From: Treponema sp. UBA792
GTDB lineage: Bacteria > Spirochaetota > Spirochaetia > Treponematales > Treponemataceae
Assembly: GCA_002296965.1 (NCBI GenBank)
Contig: DBIW01000020.1
Span: 24,990-88,989 of the forward strand
DNA: 64,000 bases
Direction of reading: 5' to 3'
Part shown: positions 18,242-26,297 of the stretch, one piece after another
Layout of the letters: each line of letters opens with the position of its first letter
Position numbering within the stretch: position 1 is the first letter of the stretch
Position numbers and translations under genes: made by a program
Notes under the pieces: generated by a model
The model's input: only the letters and a program-made list of their open reading frames with translations
Databases searched by the model: none
What the model was told of the DNA's origin: nothing

Positions 18242-18616
18242 CTACGGCCTGCGGCCGTCGTAGAATTTTTCCTTGAGCCTGCTGAAAGTCTCCGCGCTTA
18301 TGACATGCTCAATCCTGCAGGCGTCAGATTCAGCGGTCTGCGGAGACACGCCTATCGACTCCAGGATGAATGACAGGACAGTATGCCGCTCGTATATGCG
18401 CTCGGCTATCTCCCTGCCCTTCCGCTCCAGGGTGATGTTTCCGTCCTCCGCGATGGCGATGTAATGCTCCTCCTCCAGGGCATGGACAGTGACGCTCACC
18501 GAAGGCTTTGAGAACCCCATCTTTCTGGCTATATCCACAGCTCTCACATATCCGTTCTGCTGCTGAAGAACAAGTATTGTCTCAAGATACATTTCGGCTG
18601 ATTCTCTGATCTGCAT
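18242..18616 (-). CDS. DtxR/MntR-family metal-dependent regulator
   Basis: This 124-residue protein begins with the DtxR-family winged helix (ESAEMYLETILVL, then VRAVDIARKMGFSKPSVSVTVHALEEE) and continues into the metal-binding dimerisation domain with RHTVLSFILESIGV and CRIEHVIS. It lacks the C-terminal SH3-like domain, so it is of MntR length. Such proteins repress iron or manganese uptake genes when metal-loaded. GAGG precedes the ATG. The feo operators 3 kb away carry half-sites fitting this family, so it is the likely feo regulator. Its own promoter shares the TAATAT box and a TTAGT half-site. Confidence 0.9.
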   Translation of the reverse strand: MQIRESAEMYLETILVLQQQNGYVRAVDIARKMGFSKPSVSVTVHALEEEHYIAIAEDGNITLERKGREIAERIYERHTVLSFILESIGVSPQTAESDACRIEHVISAETFSRLKEKFYDGRRP

Positions 18617-18639
18617 TTTTTCCTCACGAAATTCTTTCT

Positions 18640-18668
18640 ATATTATTGCAAAATTTTACTAATTACAA
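18640..18668 (-). promoter_or_regulatory. Promoter of the DtxR-type regulator gene
   Basis: On the minus strand TTGTAA (18663-18668), 17 bases and TAATAT (18640-18645). A TTAGT half-site just after the -35 box resembles one arm of the feo operators, which would allow self-regulation. Confidence 0.45.
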
Positions 18669-18672
18669 CAAA

Positions 18673-20496
18673 TCACCGCGTGACCAGCGAGATATTTCCG
18701 CATGAAAGCCCCCACTTTCCGCCCGCAAAATCATCGAACATGACCGCCACATCCTCAAACGCGAGCCCGCCCGTGCGCCTTATGTACGCGGACAGTTCCG
18801 GCTCAGCCCGCATCACCGATCCGCGGCCCGCAAGATGAACGAAATATGCGGCGGCCTCGGATGACGGCTGCTGCATTATATAGGCCATGAATTCATTGTG
18901 CATGAGATACGTGTCGTTTATGTCATATCCGAGCGACGGCTGCGAGACAAAATAGCGGATGAGGAACGAGAGCGACGTCTGATCCATCGTATAATACGCG
19001 GCCGCCGTGAAGTTCCGGAATTCCGCGTCCGTAAAGAAAAGGGCATGGAATCCCTCGTGCGCAAGAAGCCTGCTCCTGAGCCACGGCTCCGACGAGCGAG
19101 ATATGGACACAATTCCGCCGTTCCCCTCCCGGAAACCGTCACCGTCGGCGACTATTATTCCGTTGTCCAGAAGAATTTTCCGGAGCGTCTCCTCCTCCGG
19201 ATTCAGGGTGAATGTCTGCCTTTCCGCCGCGGAAAAGAAAAGGGCGAGAGAGCCGGCGCTGTAGTCGTGGGCATTGTATCCGTGCCGTCCGGCAAGCTCG
19301 CTGTTCGTGAGAAGCCGTCCGCGGAATCCGTCCTTTTCTATGAAATACGCAAGCCTTATAAAAAACCTGTCCTGAACCTGATAGTTCCTTGTGTCGAAGA
19401 ATATTATTCCGGGAAAACGGTCCCATTCAAAAACCTCATAGTCGGCGGCGCGCCAGTTCTCCTGCCTCCATTTCAGGATGAGTCCGGGATCCGCCTTTAC
19501 GGGAAACACGGCGCCGCCGGACGCAGGAACCGCAAGCCGGGAATCACCTCCGGACATCAGGACCGCGGACACTGAGGAGGAGGACGGCTCGGCGGAAATT
19601 CTTGAGAACGGAGATGACAGGGCGGATGACGGAACCGTGATGCAGTCCACGCCCGCCGTGTTCCTGAACGAGAGGAGCTCGCCTCCGGCAGAAATTTTTG
19701 TAAGCACGGTCTTCTCCGCGGAGGAATTTTCCCTAGAGGCGGAGAATTTTATCTGTATATCCGGCATGACGGCCGAGACTGTATTCTGCACAGGAAAGAC
19801 AGACGGAGCGCCTGAAAAATCGGCGGAGGAGGCGGTGAAATCCACCGTGCCGCCGGACGCGGGACACCCGAAGAAAGGAATGTCGCCGCTCCGGTCAAAA
19901 CCCAGAACCGCGGGCGCGGCGCACATTGAGATAAGAGAGAGCGCGGAGGAGGAACGCACATAGAAACCGGAGGGAACACTGCCGGCGGAGAATTTCTCCG
20001 TCCTTCCGAGCGCGAAAGACACGTCGAACACCGGAGTGTCCGAGACTGTAGTTCCGGACACGGCGGTTCTCTCTCCGCCAGAGAAACGGAATTTTCCCCT
20101 GCCGGAAAAATCGCGTCCGTCAAGGAAACCGAATTCAAACGATGTGCCTGCGGACGGAATCTCCATGCGAAGGACAAGCGCGGCCGAGGAATTCCGTTCC
20201 GCGACCTCCGCGAAGAGACTTCTCTGACTTTCGGTGAACCGGTAGAAAATCTCGCCGCCCTTCTTCAGACGGGCATCCGCGGCGGCCGAATTCAGCGCGA
20301 CAGGCGATGATGTCTCCTCCGTACCGGCTCCGGCGAATTCCATCTCCAGACGGACACGTCCCCTAGTCATCATGACGGCGAACGATATGACAATCTCGGC
20401 CGCGAGAAGGCACAGCAGCGCGATTATAACCGTCTTCTGGACTTTTGAAAGGACACTGAATTTTCCGTTGATGAATGAGACCAGCCTGTTTTTCAT
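18673..20496 (-). CDS. Membrane-anchored putative zinc metallopeptidase
   Basis: This 607-residue protein has one N-terminal membrane helix (about residues 20-40) and a large outer domain. Near the C-terminus an HExxH zinc motif (HEGFH, 480-484) is followed about 50 residues later by Glu535 in HNEFMAY. That is the spacing of a gluzincin-type zinc protease whose third ligand is a glutamate. Residues 60-330 are rich in Ser, Ala and beta-prone stretches and show no family I know. A TAGAAT box ends eight bases before the ATG. No substrate can be named. The rest of the protein is unrecognised, so the peptidase call rests on the zinc motif. Confidence 0.65.
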   Translation of the reverse strand: MKNRLVSFINGKFSVLSKVQKTVIIALLCLLAAEIVISFAVMMTRGRVRLEMEFAGAGTEETSSPVALNSAAADARLKKGGEIFYRFTESQRSLFAEVAERNSSAALVLRMEIPSAGTSFEFGFLDGRDFSGRGKFRFSGGERTAVSGTTVSDTPVFDVSFALGRTEKFSAGSVPSGFYVRSSSALSLISMCAAPAVLGFDRSGDIPFFGCPASGGTVDFTASSADFSGAPSVFPVQNTVSAVMPDIQIKFSASRENSSAEKTVLTKISAGGELLSFRNTAGVDCITVPSSALSSPFSRISAEPSSSSVSAVLMSGGDSRLAVPASGGAVFPVKADPGLILKWRQENWRAADYEVFEWDRFPGIIFFDTRNYQVQDRFFIRLAYFIEKDGFRGRLLTNSELAGRHGYNAHDYSAGSLALFFSAAERQTFTLNPEEETLRKILLDNGIIVADGDGFREGNGGIVSISRSSEPWLRSRLLAHEGFHALFFTDAEFRNFTAAAYYTMDQTSLSFLIRYFVSQPSLGYDINDTYLMHNEFMAYIMQQPSSEAAAYFVHLAGRGSVMRAEPELSAYIRRTGGLAFEDVAVMFDDFAGGKWGLSCGNISLVTR

Positions 20497-20504
20497 ATCC
20501 GGAC

Positions 20505-20537
20505 ATTCTATACTATTTCGCGCCGAAAGACTATACT
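20505..20537. promoter_or_regulatory. Divergent leaderless-type promoter pair
   Basis: The minus-strand -10 box TAGAAT (20505-20510) ends eight bases before the metallopeptidase ATG. The plus-strand -10 box TATACT (20532-20537) ends six bases before the ATG at 20544. Neither gene has a Shine-Dalgarno sequence, and -35 boxes are weak. Confidence 0.5.
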
Positions 20538-20543
20538 CTGCGC

Positions 20544-21020
20544 ATGGTGCTGATTCTCCATCCGTCCGATGAGCTTAAATTCATCAGGCTTCAGAAAAAA
20601 ATAACTGCCTCATTCAATGCCGACGGCTTCCGCGTCTATCCGGAAATTCCGCTGTGGACCGCCGTTCCGGACAAAGCCGCGGAAAAGCTGGCGGCCGGAA
20701 AAGCGCGGCTCGAAATCGGAGCGCCTGAGACCGACCGCAGCAAGGCCACAATCCGCTGTCCGGCGGAGATATGGACGGAGAGCGGAACGTACGGCGCGGA
20801 GCTTGTGCTGTGCAGGATGGAGTCCGTTCCCGATGACGCGGAGAAAAGGCTCATGCGCGCGCTCGGAGAAAATGCGGAGAAAAAAGAACCGCCGGAAACA
20901 CCATGTTTTCCGGCGGTGATAAGAATATTCAGGCTTGCGGAGGAAATTCCTCTTCCGGCAGAGAATGCGCGCGCGCTGTCCGGCTCCGTCTGGAGAAAAA
21001 GCGGCAAGCCGCATTCGTGA
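20544..21020 (+). CDS. Conserved-looking protein of unknown function
   Basis: I do not recognise this 158-residue protein. It is soluble, with no signal peptide or membrane segment. It starts MVLILHPSDELKFIRLQKK, has a region with several prolines and tryptophans (YPEIPLWTAVP), and a basic C-terminus (WRKSGKPHS). The longer open frame starts at 20475, but the ATG at 20544 lies six bases after TATACT, matching the leaderless pattern of neighbouring genes. It is divergent from the metallopeptidase gene and converges with ilvH. Confidence 0.6.
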   Translation: MVLILHPSDELKFIRLQKKITASFNADGFRVYPEIPLWTAVPDKAAEKLAAGKARLEIGAPETDRSKATIRCPAEIWTESGTYGAELVLCRMESVPDDAEKRLMRALGENAEKKEPPETPCFPAVIRIFRLAEEIPLPAENARALSGSVWRKSGKPHS

Positions 21021-21048
21021 CGGCGAAACGCACGGAACCACCCACGGC

Positions 21049-21537
21049 TCACATCACGGTGGAGCCGCGGTCCATCGCCGTAAGTCCGGTCTTGACGTAC
21101 TCAAGAATTCCGTAAGGCTCAAGCAGACGTATCAGGCTCTCGATCTTGTCCTCGCTGCCTGTCGCCTCGACTATGACCGAATCTATTCCAACATCGACTA
21201 TGTGCGCACGGAAAATATCGCAGGTCTCGATTATCGTCCCGCGGTTCACGCCTTCCGCCCTCACCTTTATAAGCGCCGTCTCGCGCCGGCATGTAGTCTC
21301 AGGCTCGCATTTCTTGATCGCAATCACCTCGACCAGCTTTGAGAGCTGCTTCTGAATCTGGTCGAGTATGTACTCGTCGCCCCGGACGACAATCGTCATG
21401 CGCGAACGCCCCGGATCATGTGTCTCGCATACGGTGAGCGAGTCGATGTTGTATCCGCGGCGGCTGAACAGCCCCGAAACGCGGCTCAGGACTCCCGCGT
21501 GGTTTTCGACAAGGACTGAAAGTATGAATCTGTCCAT
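21049..21537 (-). CDS. ilvH: Acetolactate synthase small (regulatory) subunit
   Basis: This 162-residue protein is the regulatory subunit of acetolactate synthase, the first common step of valine, leucine and isoleucine synthesis. The N-terminal ACT domain is clear (FILSVLVENHAGVLSRVSGLF, then RGYNIDSLTV), with the C-terminal domain ending ILEYVKTGLTAMDRG. The ACT domain binds valine. The catalytic ilvB gene is not in the window. It starts 19 bases after the aromatic fusion gene and is third in the thrA operon, which links three amino-acid families in one transcript. Confidence 0.93.
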   Translation of the reverse strand: MDRFILSVLVENHAGVLSRVSGLFSRRGYNIDSLTVCETHDPGRSRMTIVVRGDEYILDQIQKQLSKLVEVIAIKKCEPETTCRRETALIKVRAEGVNRGTIIETCDIFRAHIVDVGIDSVIVEATGSEDKIESLIRLLEPYGILEYVKTGLTAMDRGSTVM

Positions 21538-21556
21538 TCTGCAAATCCCCCTAAAA

Positions 21557-23518
21557 CTAGCTTTTTATTGTGTGCTCCGCCTCTGCATAGACACCGAGCA
21601 GACGCACGTCCTCGGCATAAGATTTCAGCCCGTCAAGAACTCCGCGCACATATTCCTCAGATTTCTGCTCGGCCCTGGAAAGTCCCGCGTCGGCATAGAA
21701 CCAGTATCTCCACGGTTTTCCCTCAATCGGCCTTGACTCAAGCCTGGTCAGGTTCATCCCGTTCTTCTGGAACACGCCGAGACAGTTGTACAGCGCGCCC
21801 GGCTCGTTCCTGACGGAGAAAACGAATGACGCCATGTTCACGCCGTTCGCGCTTGAGAAGAGGGACTCTGCGCCCCGCATCGACTGCTCCGACGCTATCA
21901 CCAGAAAACGCGTGCAGTTCTGAGGATTGTCCTCAACATCGTCCCTCAGGACCTCAAGGTTGTAGTATCCGGCATTTACGCTTGATGCGATTGCGGCATT
22001 GGAGGCGGAACCGGCGGATGCGACCGTCTCGGCTGCGGAGGCCGTTGACACAGCCTCTATCTTTGACCAGTCCGCGTGCTCCGAAAGAAAACGCGAGCAC
22101 TGGGCAAATCCCTGCGGATGTGAATACACGCACTTTATGTCGGAAATTCCCGCGCCCCGCACACCGAGAAGGGAATGCTGGATTCTCAGCCTGACCGCCG
22201 CCGCTATCCTTATGTCGGCAAAATCAGCAAGGTTGTCGTAGTTCTCGTAGACTGAACCGGCAAGGGTGTTCTCAATCGGGACCATCCCGAAATCGGCGCG
22301 GCCGTCAGCCACAGCCTGAAAGATTCCGCGGAACGAGTCAACGGAAAGAGCCTCGGCATCCGTGTCGAAGCACCTCGTGACGGCCTGCTCGGCATACGCG
22401 CCGCGCTTTCCGCTGTATGCGCATACAATCTTCCTGCCTGCGGATTTGTCTCCTGAATTCAGAACCGGAATGTCATTGTTCCTGACATGGACGACCGACT
22501 TGTCAAGAACCGGCGCAAGCGCGCATATATCCATCATCAGCTTGTCGAACTGCTCCGGCAGCAGCGCCTGCGGACCGTCAGAAAGCGCCTTTTCAGGACA
22601 GTTGTGCACCTCCACTATGATTCCGTCCGCCCCGGCCGCGACAGCCGCAAGCGCCATCGGGGGAATCTTGTCCCTTATTCCGAGAGCATGGCTCGGATCG
22701 ACGATTACCGGAAGATGCGTCATTCCCCTCAGCACAGGTACGGCGGAAAGATCAAGCGTGTTCCTGGTGGCCTTCTCGTAGGTTCTGATTCCGCGCTCGC
22801 AGAGTATGACCTTGTCGGTTCCGGACGAAAGCAGATACTCCGCCGACATAAGCCACTCCTCGATCGTCGCGCTGAGTCCGCGCTTCAGGATGACGGGCTT
22901 GTTCAGTTTTCCCAGTCTCTTCAGAAGCTCGAAATTCTGCATATTGCGCGCCCCGACCTGATAGACATCAACACCATGATTCTCCATCACGGGAAGATGC
23001 TCCGCGGCCACAACCTCGGTCACGACAGGAAGCCCGAATTTATCCCCGGCCTCCTTCAGAAGGACAAGCCCCTCCTCGCCGAGTCCCTGGAACGAATACG
23101 GCGATGTCCTCGGCTTATACGCACCGCCGCGCAGCATACATGCGCCGGCCGCAGCCACGCTTTCCGCTATGCTCATCATCTGCTCACGGCTCTCCACCGC
23201 GCACGGGCCTGCGATGGACACAATCCTTTTTCCGCCGACACGCAGAATCTGGCCGCGGCTGTTCGGAATTCCGACAACCGTATCCTCAGGACGGAATTCG
23301 CGGCTGGCCATCTTGTAGGGCTTGCTTATTGGAATTACCTCCGCGACTCCGGGAAGCGCCCGCACGTCAAGCGGATCCATCCGGAGTCGGCCCACGGCCG
23401 CGATTATGGTCTTTTCCTCGCCGTTTATAACATTCGTCCTGAAATCCCGCTGTCCGAGATAATCCGCAAGCTGTTTTTTCTCCTCATCCGTCGCATCGCT
23501 TCTGAGCACGACTATCAT
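21557..23518 (-). CDS. DAHP synthase - prephenate dehydratase fusion
   Basis: This 653-residue protein joins two steps of aromatic synthesis. Residues 1-70 are the ferredoxin-like regulatory domain of AroF-type DAHP synthases. Residues about 85-340 are the DAHP synthase barrel ([33 protein letters not shown]). After a 20-residue linker, residues 363-543 are prephenate dehydratase ([15 protein letters not shown], and the catalytic NCTRF near 534-538). Residues about 562-640 are an ACT domain with the phenylalanine-binding motif ESRP. There is no chorismate mutase domain. The fusion places the entry step and a phenylalanine-specific step under one ACT sensor. It lies four bases after thrA in the same operon. 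Confidence 0.93.
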   Translation of the reverse strand: MIVVLRSDATDEEKKQLADYLGQRDFRTNVINGEEKTIIAAVGRLRMDPLDVRALPGVAEVIPISKPYKMASREFRPEDTVVGIPNSRGQILRVGGKRIVSIAGPCAVESREQMMSIAESVAAAGACMLRGGAYKPRTSPYSFQGLGEEGLVLLKEAGDKFGLPVVTEVVAAEHLPVMENHGVDVYQVGARNMQNFELLKRLGKLNKPVILKRGLSATIEEWLMSAEYLLSSGTDKVILCERGIRTYEKATRNTLDLSAVPVLRGMTHLPVIVDPSHALGIRDKIPPMALAAVAAGADGIIVEVHNCPEKALSDGPQALLPEQFDKLMMDICALAPVLDKSVVHVRNNDIPVLNSGDKSAGRKIVCAYSGKRGAYAEQAVTRCFDTDAEALSVDSFRGIFQAVADGRADFGMVPIENTLAGSVYENYDNLADFADIRIAAAVRLRIQHSLLGVRGAGISDIKCVYSHPQGFAQCSRFLSEHADWSKIEAVSTASAAETVASAGSASNAAIASSVNAGYYNLEVLRDDVEDNPQNCTRFLVIASEQSMRGAESLFSSANGVNMASFVFSVRNEPGALYNCLGVFQKNGMNLTRLESRPIEGKPWRYWFYADAGLSRAEQKSEEYVRGVLDGLKSYAEDVRLLGVYAEAEHTIKS

Positions 23519-23522
23519 AAAA

Positions 23523-26015
23523 CTAACGCTCCATGTTGAAACTTACAGTTCTCAAAACATCCCCGAAAACTCCCGCCGCTGTAACTCCGGCTCCGGCGCC
23601 GTAACCGCGGACGGTGAGAGGAATCGGCGTGTAGCGCTCGGTGTGGAACACGAACGCATTCTCTCCGCCCTTAACGGCATAGAGGGGATCCGATTTCGTA
23701 ACCTCAAGCATTCCCACGCTGACCTTTCCGTCCTTTATCGACGCGCCCATTCTGAGAACCTTGTCCTCGGCCTTGAGCTTCTCTATTTTTTCCGCGAAAT
23801 ACGCGTCAACCTGAGGAAGCTTGGCAAGGAATTCGTCTACTGTTCCGGAGCTGTCGAATCCGTCCGGGAAAACCTTGTACATCGTTATGTCCTCAAGCTC
23901 CAGCTGATAACCGGCCTCCCTAGCGATGATAAGAGCCTTTCGCGCCACGTCCATTCCGTTCAGGTCATCCCTCGGATCCGGCTCCGTATATCTGAGCTCC
24001 TTCGCCTCAAGCACGGCCCTGCTGAAAGGAACCCCCTCGTCAAGCTTTCCGAAAATATAGGAAAGCGAGCCGGACATTATTCCGCTGAATCCGGTCAGCC
24101 TGTCACCCGACTTGAACAGATTCTGAAGCGTGTCGATGATCGGAAGTCCGGCGCCGACATTCGTCTCGTAGAGGAAACGCCTGTGCATACGGTTGGCCGT
24201 GCGTCTCAGCTCGTGGTAGAATTCCATGCTCATCGAGTTGGCGCGCTTGTTCGGGGTCGCGATCGACATTCCGGCATTCAGGATGTCAATATAACGCTCC
24301 GGAAGGTCATAGGAGGCCGTGCAGTCCACGAAAACAGGATTCAGCGGCTTTGTATCCCTGACAAATGCGAGGATGTCGTCGACGCTCGTGCGCATCTTCG
24401 CATTCTTGACGGCGTTCCTCCAGTCGGACAGATCCAGACCGTTCGCATCCATTATCATTCCGTCTATGGTCGAAATCGCCATGACCTTTATGTCTATGTT
24501 TTCCTTCAGGAGCTTGTCATGCTGATCCCTTATCTGGTCGAGCATCGTTCCGCCGATTGTTCCGGCTCCGAACGCGAACACTTCGACGGTCTGCGCGGTG
24601 TTGAAGAAGAACCTGTGGACCGCCCGGACTGCCGTGTCTCCGTACTCACCGCTTATGACGCTTGATATGCAGCGTTCGGAGGAGCCCTGCGCTATCGCAA
24701 GGATGTTTATGTCCTGCGAGGCCAGCGCGTCAAAGAATTTTCCGGCGATTCCGCGGTTTCTTATCATGCCGTCGCCCACGACAGAGACGGCGGCGCAGTT
24801 ATTGCACACCTCGACGGGATTTATAAGGCTCTCCCTTATCTCAAGCTCGAATTCCGCGGAAAGCGCGTCCCTGACCCTGTCCGCCTCGACGTCGCGAACA
24901 CAGAACGACACCGTGAATTCGGACGATGACTGCGTTATCAGGAGAACTGAAATTCCGGCCGCGGTGACGGCTGAGAAAATCCGGCTGGCCATTCCCGTAC
25001 GTCCGCGCATTCCGGTGCCGCTGACGCTCACGAGCGCCACATCCTTCAGGCATGAGATTCCGCAGATCGAGCTCTTCCGCCCGCCCGCGAACGGCCCCTT
25101 TCCTATACGGGAGCCTCTGGCCGACGGATTGTGGGAATTCAGGCTCCATGCCTCGATTCCCTTCGCCTGAAGAGGGGCGAGCGTCTTGGGATGCAGAACC
25201 TTGGAGCCGAAAAACGAAAGCTCCATCGCCTCCTCGTAGCTCATGTCGTCCACAAGAATGGCATCCTTGACCACACGCGGATCGGCGGTGAAGACCCCGT
25301 CCACATCCGTCCAGAATTCAACGCGCCTGACTCCGAGCGAGGCGCCTATTATCGCGGCCGAAAAATCGGATCCGTTGCGTCCGAGAAGACCCATGACCGG
25401 GCGGCAGCCGGTTCCGCCGCTCCAGGAGCAGATGAATCCGGGAAAAACAAGAATGCGCGTCTGGTTCCGGTTCTCGCCGTCACGGAACGGAAGACAGGCC
25501 TCGGCGCATTTGGCGTAGTCGGGATCCCCCTCAAGATGATTTCCTGTCGTAAAGATGAATTTCCTTGAGTCCAGCATGATTACGCTCTGGTTCTTCGCCC
25601 GGAGCACGGCCTCCATGATCGGAGCCGACATCAGCTCTCCCATTCCCATTATGCGGCAGTAGACTGTGTCCGGGCACTCGCCGAACGACACGCAGCCTGC
25701 GAGCAGCTTCTCAAGCTCCTGGAAATTCGGAAGAATCTGCTCCATCACCTTCTCCGCGTTGAATCCGGGGAGCTTCGACTGAATCTCAAGGCAGATCTCA
25801 TTGTGCACGGAACGCAATCCGCTGACAATCCTTTCCGGATCCGAACCGGCGACGCACGCGTCCACCGCATCCTGAAGACTGTTGGAGACTCCGGCGACAG
25901 CTGAAACCACAACACTAAGCCTGTCCTGCTCCGCGCGTCCGATTATTATATCCGCGGAGGAAAGAATACGGCGGGCATTCTGCATGGATGTTCCGCCAAA
26001 TTTCAATGTAAGCAT
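23523..26015 (-). CDS. thrA: Bifunctional aspartokinase / homoserine dehydrogenase
   Basis: This 830-residue enzyme covers two steps from aspartate towards threonine and methionine. The N-terminal kinase begins MLTLKFGGTSMQNARRI and contains the aspartate-binding and ATP motifs. ACT domains follow near the middle (VSVSGTGMRGRTGMASRIF and VSVVGDGMIRNRGIAGKFF). The C-terminal half is homoserine dehydrogenase (FGAGTIGGTMLDQI, ANKRANSMSM, ETNVGAGLPII). The frame stays open to 26120, but the ATG at 26015 has AAGGA seven bases upstream and matches the usual N-terminus. It is first in an operon with the aromatic fusion and ilvH. Confidence 0.96.
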   Translation of the reverse strand: MLTLKFGGTSMQNARRILSSADIIIGRAEQDRLSVVVSAVAGVSNSLQDAVDACVAGSDPERIVSGLRSVHNEICLEIQSKLPGFNAEKVMEQILPNFQELEKLLAGCVSFGECPDTVYCRIMGMGELMSAPIMEAVLRAKNQSVIMLDSRKFIFTTGNHLEGDPDYAKCAEACLPFRDGENRNQTRILVFPGFICSWSGGTGCRPVMGLLGRNGSDFSAAIIGASLGVRRVEFWTDVDGVFTADPRVVKDAILVDDMSYEEAMELSFFGSKVLHPKTLAPLQAKGIEAWSLNSHNPSARGSRIGKGPFAGGRKSSICGISCLKDVALVSVSGTGMRGRTGMASRIFSAVTAAGISVLLITQSSSEFTVSFCVRDVEADRVRDALSAEFELEIRESLINPVEVCNNCAAVSVVGDGMIRNRGIAGKFFDALASQDINILAIAQGSSERCISSVISGEYGDTAVRAVHRFFFNTAQTVEVFAFGAGTIGGTMLDQIRDQHDKLLKENIDIKVMAISTIDGMIMDANGLDLSDWRNAVKNAKMRTSVDDILAFVRDTKPLNPVFVDCTASYDLPERYIDILNAGMSIATPNKRANSMSMEFYHELRRTANRMHRRFLYETNVGAGLPIIDTLQNLFKSGDRLTGFSGIMSGSLSYIFGKLDEGVPFSRAVLEAKELRYTEPDPRDDLNGMDVARKALIIAREAGYQLELEDITMYKVFPDGFDSSGTVDEFLAKLPQVDAYFAEKIEKLKAEDKVLRMGASIKDGKVSVGMLEVTKSDPLYAVKGGENAFVFHTERYTPIPLTVRGYGAGAGVTAAGVFGDVLRTVSFNMER

Positions 26016-26090
26016 TTTACCGTCCTTGGGCCTTCTACGGCCGGAAATTCCAACAATACCATCACCATCGGGACTGTTGATTCCGGACAT

Positions 26091-26117
26091 TTTATAGAAA
26101 ATCATGCCTGAATTCAA
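26091..26117 (-). promoter_or_regulatory. Possible thrA promoter
   Basis: On the minus strand TTGAAT (26112-26117) and TATAAA (26091-26096) are 15 bases apart, shorter than ideal. It would leave a leader of about 75 bases before the SD-led thrA start. Confidence 0.3.
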
Positions 26118-26162
26118 CACGGACGGCGCAGCCTCCGGAAATCAGAGCGGCCGGATGTTGTC

Positions 26163-26191
26163 TTGAACAAAAAAAATATTTTCTCTATTAT
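26163..26191 (+). promoter_or_regulatory. Promoter of second chemoreceptor gene
   Basis: TTGAAC (26163-26168), 17 bases rich in A/T, and TATTAT (26186-26191). The predicted transcript would have a leader of about 100 bases, unlike most first genes here. Confidence 0.6.
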
Positions 26192-26257
26192 CTGTACTGT
26201 ATTTTAAAAAGTGCGGATGCGGAAACTGTTTATCTAATCTTTATAATAAATGGAGCT

Positions 26258-26285
26258 CTGACAGCCTCATCCAGGGAGCTGTCAG
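26258..26285 (+). other. Hairpin in the chemoreceptor 5' leader
   Basis: CTGACAGC (26258-26265) and GCTGTCAG (26278-26285) form a perfect 8-base stem with a 12-base loop containing AGGGAG. The stem ends 12 bases before the ATG. It could hide or present the AGGGAG in the loop as a ribosome-binding site. Confidence 0.5.
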
Positions 26286-26297
26286 CGTAAAAACAGA

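Noticed and set aside
22487..23539. Long open frame (350 codons) on the plus strand opposite the aromatic fusion gene
   Set aside because: It is antisense to a gene with clear domains, has no ribosome-binding site or family signature, and is His/Arg-rich as expected of a shadow frame in GC-rich DNA. The same holds for plus-strand frames at 37830-39020 (opposite pyk), 23643-24665 (opposite thrA), 13467-14216 (opposite feoB) and 4975-5703 (opposite queA).
26003..26068. A 21-codon frame before thrA as an attenuation leader peptide
   Set aside because: It has no ribosome-binding site and no run of threonine or isoleucine codons, and no terminator hairpin follows. It simply overlaps the thrA start.
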